A stretch of DNA of 63,955 bases from Chloroflexota bacterium (GTDB lineage: Bacteria; Chloroflexota; Anaerolineae; Anaerolineales; Villigracilaceae): contig VGNE01000015.1 of NCBI GenBank assembly GCA_016866215.1, positions 1 to 63,955 of the forward strand. The letters run 5' to 3'. The position numbers were made by a program, and so were the translations under genes. Each line of letters begins with the position of its first letter. Position 1 is the stretch's first letter. A model generated the notes under the pieces. The model saw only the letters and a program-made list of their open reading frames with translations. It was not told the DNA's origin and did no database searches. Below are positions 17,739 to 26,322 of this stretch, one piece after another.

Positions 17739-18725
17739 CTACGGAATAAACTCATTCGTGAATGCCTTGCTCAAATCCAACGGCGCGGGGATCAATTCCA
17801 TTTTTACCAAAAGATCATTCATGTTCTCCCAGGCTTGCGGGTCTGAATAACCGATTTTCTCTGCTTTCCAAAATTCAATGGAGGTATACAGGATTTGTAA
17901 TTGGACAGCCTTGTCTTGATCTGCAAGATTTTCCACGAATTTCAAACTGATCGTATAAGCCGCATCGGGATTTGCAATCGTATCTGCAATGCCGCGCGCC
18001 AATGCACGCGCCATGCTTCGCACAAGCTCAGGCTCATTCTTGATCGTCAATTCACTTGAAAGGATGCCGTTGGCGGTCAACTGCACATAATCTGCCACGC
18101 GCAACTCATTCACTTCATAACCCAGCGATCTTAATACGATCGGTTCATTCGCCGCGTAACCAACCACAATATTTTTTTGTTTCGCTGCAAACGCTTCCAC
18201 CTGATTGAATCCAATGGCATCCATCTTCACATCCGCTGGTTTAAGTCCCGCAGAAAAAAGAAGCGCCTGCAAACCAATGTAATTCGCTCCAAACAAACCG
18301 GGCAGACCGATGTCCTGTCCGCGCAGGTCGGCAGGTTCATGGATGTTCAACTCAGGCGCAGAGATGATCGAAATTGGAAATTGCTGATACCAGGCAAAGG
18401 TATAAACCACGGGTAACCCCTGCGAACGCGCCAGTAAAACCTGCTCCCCTGAAGCCACCGCAAAGGGCAGTTCGCCCGCGCCCACCAAGGCCACACCGTC
18501 TGTCTCGAAGGAATAATCGAATTCGAGTTCGATCCCCTCCTCGGCAAAATAACCTTTATCCACCGCGACATAGAACGGCGCATACTGGATGTTTGGGATA
18601 TATCCCATCGGCAGTTTGACGCGGCGCGTGCGGACTATATCCGTTTCATTACCGACCTGTACATTGCCGCAAGCCGAAAGGCTGAGTGCCAGCCCAAGCA
18701 TGAGTAAAACTAATTTCTTAAACAT
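17739..18725 (-). CDS. ribY: Riboflavin-type ABC transporter substrate-binding lipoprotein (NMT1/ThiY-like)
   Basis: A 328-residue lipoprotein from ATG 18725 (RBS AAAGGAGA). The lipobox is LSLSACG. The mature part is an NMT1/SsuA-type binding protein: MGYIPNIQYAPFYVAVDKGYF, EEGIELEFDY, LPFAVASGEQVLLARSQGLPVV. The family also covers thiamine precursors and sulfonates. The assignment to flavin rests on the FMN riboswitch at the head of the operon and on the known RibXY systems of Chloroflexus; it is context-based. A longer frame extends to 18824 through a dispersed repeat and is unlikely. Confidence 0.8.
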   Translation of the reverse strand: MFKKLVLLMLGLALSLSACGNVQVGNETDIVRTRRVKLPMGYIPNIQYAPFYVAVDKGYFAEEGIELEFDYSFETDGVALVGAGELPFAVASGEQVLLARSQGLPVVYTFAWYQQFPISIISAPELNIHEPADLRGQDIGLPGLFGANYIGLQALLFSAGLKPADVKMDAIGFNQVEAFAAKQKNIVVGYAANEPIVLRSLGYEVNELRVADYVQLTANGILSSELTIKNEPELVRSMARALARGIADTIANPDAAYTISLKFVENLADQDKAVQLQILYTSIEFWKAEKIGYSDPQAWENMNDLLVKMELIPAPLDLSKAFTNEFIP

Positions 18726-18743
18726 TGTGTCTCCTTTGAATTT

Positions 18744-18845
18744 GCCTCGTCGTTGCGAGGAGGGCGTAGCCCGACGAAGCAATCTCCAACACGGTGAGGG
18801 GGATTGCTTCGGGCGGGAAAACACCGCCCTCGCAATGACGGGTTA
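18744..18845. repeat. Palindromic repeat family 1, copy 2
   Basis: CGTTGCGAGGAGGGCG, CGACGAAGCAATCTCC, GGGATTGCTTCGGGCG and CCCTCGCAATGACG in mirrored order, between the permease and binding-protein genes. Confidence 0.75.
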
Positions 18846-19607
18846 TTATTTCTGCCATTTCAAAAATTTTCTTTCAAGCAAAGTCACCACACCATATAGT
18901 GACAAGGCCAGTGCGATCAGCGTGAAGACTGCCACAAAGACCATGGAAGTGTCATATTGAAAATCACCAAGCTGCAAAAGGAAACCGAGTCCCTGCTCTG
19001 CGTCCACCAGCTCGCCGACGATTGCGCCGATCACGGATAAGGTTGCGCCAATTCTTAATCCGCCGAGCAATACGGGCAGTGAAGCAGGGACTTCCAGTTT
19101 CAGTAGAATCTGCAAGCGTGTGGCGCGGATGGAATGCATCAGGTCATACAAGGCTGTCGGCACAGCGCGCACGCCAACCACTGTATTCACCAAAACAGGA
19201 AAGAACACGATCAACGCGCAAATGACCACCTTCGAGAGAATCCCATCCCCGAGCCAGATGACCAGCAACGGAGCAATCGCCACAACGGGAATGGCCTGGC
19301 TGGCCACAAGATACGGCGAAAGGATTTTTTCAAGCGAGCGCGATTTTGCAAGCATATAACCCGTGACTGTGGCAAAGGCGATGCCGGATAGTAAACCCAG
19401 CACGATCTCCGCCAGAGTAATCCGCGTGTGATAAAGCAGGCTTCCATCCATGAGCGCTTTGACGAAACGCGTCCAAACGTCTGCGGGCGCCGGCAGGATA
19501 AAACGCGGCAGTTGGGTCACCTGCACAATCAATTGCCAGGCCAGTAAGGCAAAGGCAATCGAAAGGATCACAGGAAGGATATTTTGAACACGCTTGAATA
19601 CGGACAT
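18846..19607 (-). CDS. ribX: ABC transporter permease of the probable riboflavin importer
   Basis: A 253-residue BPD_transp_1 permease of the SsuC/TauC type with about six membrane helices. The ATPase-coupling loop is in the region LKLEVPASLPVLLGGLRIGATLSVIGAIVGE (shown by its EVPASLPVLLGGLRIGA part). It begins about 80 bp past the terminator of the FMN riboswitch and is the first gene of the operon. RibX is inferred from that context; sulfonate or pyrimidine-precursor transport are alternatives by family alone. Confidence 0.8.
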   Translation of the reverse strand: MSVFKRVQNILPVILSIAFALLAWQLIVQVTQLPRFILPAPADVWTRFVKALMDGSLLYHTRITLAEIVLGLLSGIAFATVTGYMLAKSRSLEKILSPYLVASQAIPVVAIAPLLVIWLGDGILSKVVICALIVFFPVLVNTVVGVRAVPTALYDLMHSIRATRLQILLKLEVPASLPVLLGGLRIGATLSVIGAIVGELVDAEQGLGFLLQLGDFQYDTSMVFVAVFTLIALALSLYGVVTLLERKFLKWQK

Positions 19608-19686
19608 AAAAAATGCGCCTCGCTTGTGTCAACAATCGGGGCGCAGAGACAGGACAAGGCGGAGTTAGAGGCGGATATCATGCCAG

Positions 19687-19719
19687 ATAAAAAATCCCGA
19701 AAACAAGAATCGTTTTCGG
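19687..19719 (-). terminator. Expression-platform terminator of the FMN riboswitch
   Basis: On the minus strand CCGAAAAC (19719-19712) pairs with GTTTTCGG (19704-19697) over a 7-nt loop, followed by ATTTTTTAT (19695-19687). It lies between the FMN aptamer and ribX, so the operon should be switched off by premature termination when FMN is plentiful. Confidence 0.85.
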
Positions 19720-19754
19720 AGCATGAATCCACACAGACCGCGCAGGTCCGCGTT

Positions 19755-19918
19755 ACCTTCTTCTATCCAGACTATACTGTCGGCCCTGGAATTACACCAA
19801 GTCATGCGCTTCTGGAGTCAGGAAACTTGCTTCCGTAAATTCCGACAGCTTGCTGTCGGACTCCAGAGTTGCTCGTGGGCTGTACCACCGATCGGGAATT
19901 GCACCCTGCCCCGAAGGT
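19755..19918 (-). promoter_or_regulatory. FMN riboswitch (RFN element)
   Basis: Reading the minus strand, the conserved RFN blocks are present in order: CTTCGGGGCAGGGTG, AATTCCCGATCGGTGGT, AGCCCACGAGC, a variable hairpin, TTGGTGTAATTCCA, GGGCCGACAGTATAGTC and TGGATAGAAGAAGG. The closing stem P1 is ACCTTC/GAAGGT (19755-19760 with 19913-19918). A terminator follows at 19687-19719. This is strong sequence-level evidence that the three-gene ABC importer downstream responds to FMN. Confidence 0.95.
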
Positions 19919-19957
19919 TAAATATTTTGTTGGTGTGATTATAATGCATATCACGTG

Positions 19958-22657
19958 TTATTTCAATTGCGCCTTCAACTTCCCGGCAGTATCTTTATAA
20001 CCATCCAGTTTCTCGCGTTCTTTTGCGATCACATTCGAAGGAGCTTTGACCGCGAAGTCACTGGAGAGAAGTTTTTCCAAACGATCAATATGAGACTGTG
20101 CTTCTTTCAATTCTTTCTCAAGGCGGGCTTTATCGTTGGCGAGATCCACCATGCCCGCGAGAGGAATGTAAATTTCCACAGAGCCAACCACGAGCGCGGC
20201 GGAGTCGGCGGGTTTTTCGGTTAGAGACTGGTGAATAGAGAGCAGAGAGTAGTCCAGTCCTGCAAGAGATGTAATGACAGAAGCTTGGCTTGTAACCAAA
20301 TCAAGTTTGTTGACTGCTGAAATCGTCGCGGCGATCTTCTTAGAGGGAGTCACGCCTTTGTCCGCGCGCAGGTTACGGACGGAACGCACGATTTCCTGGA
20401 TCAATGCGAAGTCTGCGATCTTTTCCTCTTCCCAGCTTTCTGTTGGGCGCGGTTCAGGGAATTTGGCAACGATCAATGCGGCAGGCCAGTCTTTTGAGAG
20501 ACTAGAGATGGGAGATTCGCGCAAGGCGCTGTGCAAATGTCCCCAGATTTCTTCCGTGACAAACGGCGTAAACGGGTGCAATAAGCGCAGGCAGATATCG
20601 AACACACGAGCCAGAGTCGCAACGGTTTGGTCTCTAGTCTCTAATTTCTGCATCTGTCCCTTCGCGATCTCCACATACCAATCCGCGAAGTCAGACCAGA
20701 TAAAATCATAGATTTGCTGGCCGGCCTGCCCATATTGGAAATTCTGGAACTGGCGCTCCACATCGCGGATGAGGGTCTGCAACTTCGCCCAAATCCAACT
20801 ATCTGCGAGTGTCCACTCGACGTTCGACTTTTGACCTTCGACCTTTTCCAGTCCATCTATCGCATTGATCACAAAACGCCCTATGTTCCAAAGCTTATTT
20901 GCAAAGTTGCGGTTGGCTTCCACTTTGCTGATGCTTAGGTTCATGTCATTGCCGGGCGTCGAGCCTACCAGCAATGTGAAGCGCAGTGCATCCGTACCGA
21001 ATTGATCCATCACGATCAGCGGGTCAATCCCATTCCCGAAGGTTTTACTCATGCGCCGGCCGAATTCATCGCGAATTGTTCCATGCAGGTAGACGGTGTG
21101 GAATGGGATCTGTCCTGTGTATTCCAAACCAGACATGATCATGCGCGCCACCCAGAAGAACAAAATGTCATAGCCTGTTTCCATGTAGGAAGTAGGGTAG
21201 AAATATTTGTAATCAGGGGTTTCATCCGGCCAGCCAAGCGTTGAGAAGGGCCACAAACCGGAGGAGAACCAGGTATCCAGCACATCTTCATCCTGACGAA
21301 TTTCTTTTGAGCCGCAGGTTGCGCATTGGGATGGAGTCTCTCTCGCCACGGTCATGTGTTTATCGGGACAATACCAGACAGGGATGCGATGTCCCCACCA
21401 CAATTGGCGGCTGATGCACCAATCCTTGATACGCGAAGGGTCGAGCCAGTTGAAATAGGTCTTCTCGAAGCGCTCGGGCACGATCTTGATGCGTCCATCT
21501 TTCACCGCTTCAAGCGCAGCTTCCGCCAACGATTCGATTTTCACGAACCATTGAGTCGAGATCATCGGTTCGATAATTTCACCGCCGCGTTGTGAGCGCG
21601 GGATGGTGGTCCTATATTTTTCTTCCTTGATGACGAGACCCGCCCTTTTCATGTCAGCCCACAGATTTTTCCGCGCTTCGAATCTATTCTGACCTTTGTA
21701 CCTGCCTCCGTTTTCATTGACCTTTGCCTCCACGTCGAGCATGGAGATGATCGGCAGGTCATGCTGTTGCGCGATGGCATAATCATTCGGGTCGTGCCCC
21801 GGCGTGATCTTAAGCGCGCCTGTGCCAAATTCCATGCTGACGTATTCATCCGCGATAACAGGGATCTCTCGTCCAAGAATCGGCACGATCACGGTTTTGC
21901 CGATGAATTTCTTGAAGCGTCCATCCTCAGGGTGAACTGCCACTGCAGTATCCCCAAGAATCGTTTCGGGACGGATCGTTGCAACGGGGATATGTTCGCC
22001 AGAATCCTTCAACATATATTTGAAGTAATACAAAGTCGCGTCTTCCTCTTCGTATTCCACTTCGAGATCAGAGACGGCGGTCTTGAGACCCGGAGACCAA
22101 TTGATGAGACGCGGGCCGCGATAGATGAGTCCCTTGTCGTACAGGCGCACAAAGGCCTCTCGCACTGCCCGACTCAGGCCCTCGTCAAGTGTGAAGCGTT
22201 CGCGGTCCCAGTCACAGGAGGCGCCCAGGCGTCGAATCTGATTCGTGATCATGCCGCCGTATTTCTTCTTCCATTCCCATGTGCGTTTGACGAATTCCTC
22301 ACGGCCGATTTCTTCGCGTGTCACTTCTTCATTTTTCAACAAATCGCGTTCCACCATCAGTTGCGTGGCGATGCCGGCGTGGTCGGTGCCAGGAACCCAA
22401 AGCGTGGAGTAACCTTTCATGCGGTGGTAGCGGATCATGAGATCTTCGACGCTGACGAACATGGCATGGCCGATGTGCAGTTCGCCCGTCACGTTGGGAG
22501 GCGGGATCGAAATGACAAACGGCTTGATGGACGGGTCGAAGCCCGGCTTGTTGGGGTCGTTCGACGGCTGGAAGAATCCGCCCGCCTCCCACATGGCGTA
22601 GATGCGCGGCTCGGTGGATTTGAAATCGTAGGCTTTGGGAAGTTCCTGTTTGGTCAT
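19958..22657 (-). CDS. valS: Valyl-tRNA synthetase
   Basis: An 899-residue class I synthetase that charges tRNA-Val. HIGH motif: PPNVTGELHIGHAM (about 53). KMSKS motif: GRRMSKTFGNG (about 540). A four-cysteine module (CPD...CATC) lies near 440-460. The C-terminal 70 residues form the coiled-coil arm expected for ValRS (LEKELKEAQSHIDRLEKLL). RBS AGGAGAC before ATG 22657. It is controlled by the T-box upstream. The 320-codon frame at 21761-22723 on the plus strand is a shadow. Confidence 0.98.
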   Translation of the reverse strand: MTKQELPKAYDFKSTEPRIYAMWEAGGFFQPSNDPNKPGFDPSIKPFVISIPPPNVTGELHIGHAMFVSVEDLMIRYHRMKGYSTLWVPGTDHAGIATQLMVERDLLKNEEVTREEIGREEFVKRTWEWKKKYGGMITNQIRRLGASCDWDRERFTLDEGLSRAVREAFVRLYDKGLIYRGPRLINWSPGLKTAVSDLEVEYEEEDATLYYFKYMLKDSGEHIPVATIRPETILGDTAVAVHPEDGRFKKFIGKTVIVPILGREIPVIADEYVSMEFGTGALKITPGHDPNDYAIAQQHDLPIISMLDVEAKVNENGGRYKGQNRFEARKNLWADMKRAGLVIKEEKYRTTIPRSQRGGEIIEPMISTQWFVKIESLAEAALEAVKDGRIKIVPERFEKTYFNWLDPSRIKDWCISRQLWWGHRIPVWYCPDKHMTVARETPSQCATCGSKEIRQDEDVLDTWFSSGLWPFSTLGWPDETPDYKYFYPTSYMETGYDILFFWVARMIMSGLEYTGQIPFHTVYLHGTIRDEFGRRMSKTFGNGIDPLIVMDQFGTDALRFTLLVGSTPGNDMNLSISKVEANRNFANKLWNIGRFVINAIDGLEKVEGQKSNVEWTLADSWIWAKLQTLIRDVERQFQNFQYGQAGQQIYDFIWSDFADWYVEIAKGQMQKLETRDQTVATLARVFDICLRLLHPFTPFVTEEIWGHLHSALRESPISSLSKDWPAALIVAKFPEPRPTESWEEEKIADFALIQEIVRSVRNLRADKGVTPSKKIAATISAVNKLDLVTSQASVITSLAGLDYSLLSIHQSLTEKPADSAALVVGSVEIYIPLAGMVDLANDKARLEKELKEAQSHIDRLEKLLSSDFAVKAPSNVIAKEREKLDGYKDTAGKLKAQLK

Positions 22658-22669
22658 TCAGTCTCCTCA

Positions 22670-22757
22670 TGTCATTGCGAGGAGGGTGCTCTTCCCGACG
22701 AAGCAATCTCCAATACGATGTAGGAGATTGCTTCGGGCTATCGCCCTCGCAATGACA
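22670..22757. repeat. Palindromic repeat family 1, copy 3
   Basis: GTCATTGCGAGGAGGG, CCGACGAAGCAATCTCC, GGAGATTGCTTCGGG and CCCTCGCAATGACAT, sitting between the T-box terminator and the valS start. Confidence 0.75.
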
Positions 22758-22762
22758 TACTT

Positions 22763-22800
22763 AAAATAAAAACACTCCGTCCATCATGAGGACGAAGTGT
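22763..22800 (-). terminator. T-box terminator of valS
   Basis: On the minus strand ACACTTCGTCC pairs with GGACGGAGTGT around a 7-nt loop and is followed by TTTTATTTT. It overlaps nothing else and follows the T-box antiterminator directly. Confidence 0.9.
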
Positions 22801-23021
22801 AAACTCCGCAGTACCACCTCAGTTCACTAATTGCTTAGTGCGCTCTGTGACTGACATTCATCAGTCCATGCTATAACGGGCATTCCCGTGAACGGTCTAG
22901 TTGCCAGTGTTCAGTAATCAGTGAACAGTGAACAGGCTTTCTTCGCTCAATAAACTCAGACGACTTCGGCGGCTTTTTGCTGTGGAAGCTTCCAGCCAAT
23001 GGCTTCCTTCTCTATCAGCAT

Positions 23022-23062
23022 TTGGTCTCGATACGTGGCGCTATAGCGCCACTACCCGACCC
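23022..23062. repeat. GGTCTCGATACG palindrome inside the T-box leader
   Basis: GGTCTCGATACGTGGCGC and its mirror GCGCCACTACCCGACC surround a TATA loop. Related copies are near 8689 and 27090. It lies between the promoter and the recognisable Stem I. Confidence 0.6.
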
Positions 23063-23089
23063 ACACGCGTACTACTTCTGAATGGCGGG

Positions 23090-23118
23090 ATTATACGAGC
23101 CGATGGGTTGAGAGTCAA
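23090..23118 (-). promoter_or_regulatory. Sigma-70 promoter of the valS leader
   Basis: Minus-strand TTGACT (23118-23113), a 17-bp spacer and TATAAT (23095-23090). This is a near-consensus promoter placed to start the T-box transcript. Confidence 0.85.
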
Positions 23119-23178
23119 GAAACAAATCGCCCGCCTCAGGGAGAAACTCAGGAAACGGGCAGGTTATATATTTACCTC

Positions 23179-23199
23179 AACCGTCGTCCGTGGACGGTT
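23179..23199. repeat. Hairpin past the SDR operon
   Basis: AACCGTC and GACGGTT around a 7-nt loop, 26 bp beyond the stop of the gene at 23225. There is no T-run, so a role in termination is uncertain. Confidence 0.35.
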
Positions 23200-23224
23200 C
23201 AGTACTTCCAGCAGAGGAGATAAT

Positions 23225-24514
23225 TCAACTCTCCCGAATGGATTTCTCTAATTTTTTCATATAAACAATATGAAAGGGATAAAGGATAAGCCAGTATAAA
23301 AATCCCGGCAGGCCGCGCGGGGAGAAAAATACAGTCTGGCTGATGCAAGTCAGCACACCGGATTGATCCGCCTTCCACTCGATCCATTGATCGCCGCTGT
23401 GAAGGTCCATTTCACGTACAACGATGCGTTGATTTTGTTCATTAATTTCCACGCGCCAGCGCGGTTTGTTGATCACGCGCCTGAGAACGCGAAAGGCGTT
23501 TTCAGGCGCAATATTTAGATCCATTCTGCGATAGTTAATGAAGAAGCCTTCATGTTTTAGAGCTTTTGGGCCGGGCCTGCCATCCTCCCAGATACGCTCA
23601 ACGAGGGTAGGTTTGGTCCTTTGAAGCGCATATTCTGTCGCCTCATCCATGCTGATGAGGCGAATATCTTTGAAGACGCGCAATGCTTGATTGTGTTGAA
23701 CGGTGCTGTCATTTGAAAGTCCAGCGATCAATGCCTGTGCGATCGGGCGCGGCACCGGGGTCATAAGCCCAACGCCAAATGCCATCAACCAGACAGGAAT
23801 TCCAGGAAACAATAACATCAACCGTTTGAGTCCGCGAACGCGCGCGTAACACAACAGCATGTCAGCGTAGGTTGCAACATCGGGCCCACCGATCTCGAAA
23901 ATCCCGCCGCGTGCATGGGGAGTTTTAAGCGCGGACAGGAGGTAATCGATCACATTTTGGATTGCGATCGGCTGGGATTTGTTCTTCATCCACAAGGGTC
24001 CGGGTATGATGGGAAACAGCTCGGTCATAAAACGGATCATCTCAAACGAAATGCTTCCCGATCCCATGATGACGCCCGCCCGAAATTCTGTGACCGGGAC
24101 TTTGCCTTGCCGTAACATTTCTCCCGTCTCAATGCGCGAACGCATGTGGGGAGCAAGATGTTGTTCAGGGTCGGCCAACCCACCAAGATAAATGATGTGT
24201 TCGATCCCGGCTTCCTCCGCCGCGACTGCAAAGTTGTGAGCACATGCCAATTCACGTGCAAGGTAGCCGCGCCCGGAGGACATGTTATGAATCAAATAAT
24301 ACGCGGTATGAACACCCTCCAGCGCGGGCGCGAGAGTGGCTGGAAGAGTCGCGTCTCCCTGGAAAATATCCACATGACGGAACCAGCCTCGCCCTTTGAG
24401 TCGAAGCGGATCACGCACAAGGCAACGAACTCGGTAGCCAGACTCCAATAATCTTGGAATGAGACGGCTGGCAATATATCCTGTTGCGCCAGTGACGAGG
24501 ATCACCTTATCCAT
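23225..24514 (-). CDS. SDR-family NAD(P)-binding protein with DUF2867-like C-terminus (paralogue 2)
   Basis: A 429-residue protein. The N-terminus is an atypical (NmrA/epimerase-like) SDR Rossmann fold with VTGATGYIASRLIPRLL and EHIIYLGGLADP. The C-terminal part (about 290-429) is a DUF2867-like lipid- or ligand-binding domain ending in FFSPRGLPGFLYW, followed by a hydrophobic helix. Substrate unknown. The ATG at 24514 overlaps the stop of the upstream paralogue by 8 bp, so the two are translated together. Confidence 0.8.
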   Translation of the reverse strand: MDKVILVTGATGYIASRLIPRLLESGYRVRCLVRDPLRLKGRGWFRHVDIFQGDATLPATLAPALEGVHTAYYLIHNMSSGRGYLARELACAHNFAVAAEEAGIEHIIYLGGLADPEQHLAPHMRSRIETGEMLRQGKVPVTEFRAGVIMGSGSISFEMIRFMTELFPIIPGPLWMKNKSQPIAIQNVIDYLLSALKTPHARGGIFEIGGPDVATYADMLLCYARVRGLKRLMLLFPGIPVWLMAFGVGLMTPVPRPIAQALIAGLSNDSTVQHNQALRVFKDIRLISMDEATEYALQRTKPTLVERIWEDGRPGPKALKHEGFFINYRRMDLNIAPENAFRVLRRVINKPRWRVEINEQNQRIVVREMDLHSGDQWIEWKADQSGVLTCISQTVFFSPRGLPGFLYWLILYPFHIVYMKKLEKSIRES

Positions 24515-25973
24515 AGGAGCGAGCCAGCAGGTGCGCACGCGCTGCCAGGCGTCGCGTTAGTCCATTAAATAGAAAAGCATGGAAGGGCCACATGGCATAC
24601 CAGTAAAGAAATCCTGAAAGCCCGCGTGGCGCAAAATATGCCGTGACGGTTAACAGGGTTCTGCCTTCTTGAAGTTCGGATCTGAACTCCAGCCAGGCTT
24701 TACCCGGCACCTTCATCTCGGCGCGCAGAAGAAGCAGACGATCTTTCTCCACTGCCTCCACACGCCAAAAATCCAATGATTCGCCCGCACGAATTTCGTC
24801 TGGATGGCGGCGACCGCGACGTATGCCTACCCCGCCAATGACTTTGTCCACCCAACCACGGAAGGCCCAGGCCCAATCCATATACAACCAACCGCGCTCA
24901 CCGCCGATTCCGCTGTACGAACGAAAAACAGTTTCAGGCGCGATATCAATAAGATTCCGACGGCGCTCAATAAACATCCCCTCTTCCACCCTGAAAGTAT
25001 AGGGTTTGACATCGCCAACTGCTGTAACCAGCGCATCTGACCACGAAGTTTCCACGTGGTTGCCCTGAATGCGTGCCAACGCGAGGCGCAGCGCGGTGTG
25101 AAAATCGATTGGCTCGATATTCGGGAAAAGTTTTCTGGCTAGCTGATCGCGAACGATCAATTTTGCATGCAGGCCTTCGATCAAAGGCAATACCATACGC
25201 CAATGGATCGGTGTAACCATGTGGACCCAATAGGCCGAGAGCAACGGCGCGTAAAACGGTGTGCGGATCAAAGTGCGTTTGAAGCCGCGCTCGCTGGCAT
25301 ATTCCAACAGCATGTCTGCATAAGTAAGGAGAGTCGGCCCGCCGATCTCGATCACACGTCCGACACTTTCGGGCGTGCCCAGGGCTGCGATCAGATAAGC
25401 CAACACATCGCGGACAGCAATTGGCTGGGCTTGAGAAAAGAACCAGGCGGGACAAATCAAAACAGGCTCGCGTTCGGCAAGATAACGAATCATTTCGAAC
25501 AATGCGGAACCGGAGCCGACGATCATGCCCGCGCGGAACTCCGTCACAGGCACACTACCGCGGCGCAAAAGATGGCCGGTCTCATGTCGTGAACGCAAGT
25601 ATTGTGAAAGATTTGTCGTTGGGTCTACCAGCTCACCGAGGTAAATAATCCGTTCGATGCCCGCTTCTTGAGCCGCCTCGGAAAAATTGCGGGCCATTAC
25701 CAGATCATGTACGGCATTGGCCCTGCCACCTTGTTTGCCGTGGATCAGATAATACGCGACAGACACCTGCTTCATGGCCGCCGCAAGAGAGGATGGATCC
25801 AGCGCATCGCCTTCGATGACCTCAACCTGTTTCCGCCAGGGATAGCCATCCAACCGTTTTGCATCGCGCGCAAAACAACGAACGCGATGACCGGCTTCAA
25901 GAAGTCTTGGCACGAGTCGCCCGCCGATATAACCGGTGGGCCCGGTGACGAGGATGAGTTTGGAGTCTTTCAT
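24507..25973 (-). CDS. SDR-family NAD(P)-binding protein with DUF2867-like C-terminus (paralogue 1)
   Basis: A 488-residue protein with the same plan as its neighbour: VTGPTGYIGGRLVPRLLEAG, ERIIYLGELVDP, VTEFRAGMIVGSGSALFEMIRYLA, then a C-terminal domain ending YFAPRGLSGFLYWYAMWPFH. Many segments match the downstream gene, so the pair arose by duplication. The function is not known. These proteins are often annotated as putative epimerases or NADH-binding oxidoreductases. First gene of a two-gene operon. Confidence 0.8.
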   Translation of the reverse strand: MKDSKLILVTGPTGYIGGRLVPRLLEAGHRVRCFARDAKRLDGYPWRKQVEVIEGDALDPSSLAAAMKQVSVAYYLIHGKQGGRANAVHDLVMARNFSEAAQEAGIERIIYLGELVDPTTNLSQYLRSRHETGHLLRRGSVPVTEFRAGMIVGSGSALFEMIRYLAEREPVLICPAWFFSQAQPIAVRDVLAYLIAALGTPESVGRVIEIGGPTLLTYADMLLEYASERGFKRTLIRTPFYAPLLSAYWVHMVTPIHWRMVLPLIEGLHAKLIVRDQLARKLFPNIEPIDFHTALRLALARIQGNHVETSWSDALVTAVGDVKPYTFRVEEGMFIERRRNLIDIAPETVFRSYSGIGGERGWLYMDWAWAFRGWVDKVIGGVGIRRGRRHPDEIRAGESLDFWRVEAVEKDRLLLLRAEMKVPGKAWLEFRSELQEGRTLLTVTAYFAPRGLSGFLYWYAMWPFHAFLFNGLTRRLAARAHLLARSYG

Positions 25974-26322
25974 TTTATTTCAGGGTGAAGATGCAATGTA
26001 CTACATCCTTTTTTTACCAGCATGTCTCATGGAGCCACTTCAACAGTCGCGCCTTCCTCATACAATAATATTTTAGAAAGCCATAGGATAAATTTAATTA
26101 TACAGTCATTTTGAATCGGACGCCCACCCGGCATAGATCCTTTTCAACTTGTACGGATATAAAACAGTCAGGCGAGAGAGAAACGACTTTCAATATTTCA
26201 CGTGGTGTACTATTTCCATAAAAGGAAATTTTCTCTGATTCGATTACGGTTCGACCATTATTCGGCTAAAGAGCAACGATGCTATACTTGTTCAACTTCA
26301 AACACAAAAGGATCTCAAGACC
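25974..26322. other. AT-rich divergent intergenic region
   Basis: 349 bp between the SDR operon (leftward) and the TSUP gene (rightward). It is AT-richer than its surroundings. A weak promoter for the TSUP gene can be proposed: TTCGGC at 26261, 16 bp, TATACT at 26283-26288. A small TTTCC/GGAAA hairpin lies near 26214-26229. I see no gene or riboswitch. Confidence 0.4.

Larger units (their letters stand above)
22763..23083 (-). promoter_or_regulatory. T-box riboswitch controlling valS
   Basis: The T-box consensus appears on the minus strand at 22820-22806 as GAGGTGGTACTGCGG. A terminator hairpin follows. The 5' part has GATAGAGAAGGAAG and GGCTGGAAGCTTCC blocks typical of Stem I and its neighbours. 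Uncharged tRNA-Val should stabilise the antiterminator and allow valS expression. A GTCGTC at 22964-22959 is a candidate for the valine specifier (GUC), but the fold is not worked out here. A GGTCTCGATACG-type palindrome (23022-23062) lies inside the leader. Confidence 0.9.

Noticed and set aside
21761-22723. 320-codon open frame on the plus strand
   Set aside because: It is antisense to valS, whose motifs are unmistakable. The product is rich in His/Arg/Asp/Phe as expected for a complementary-strand shadow.
24967-25455. 162-codon open frame on the minus strand
   Set aside because: Alternative frame of the SDR gene at 24507-25973, with low-complexity Arg/Pro/Ser composition.
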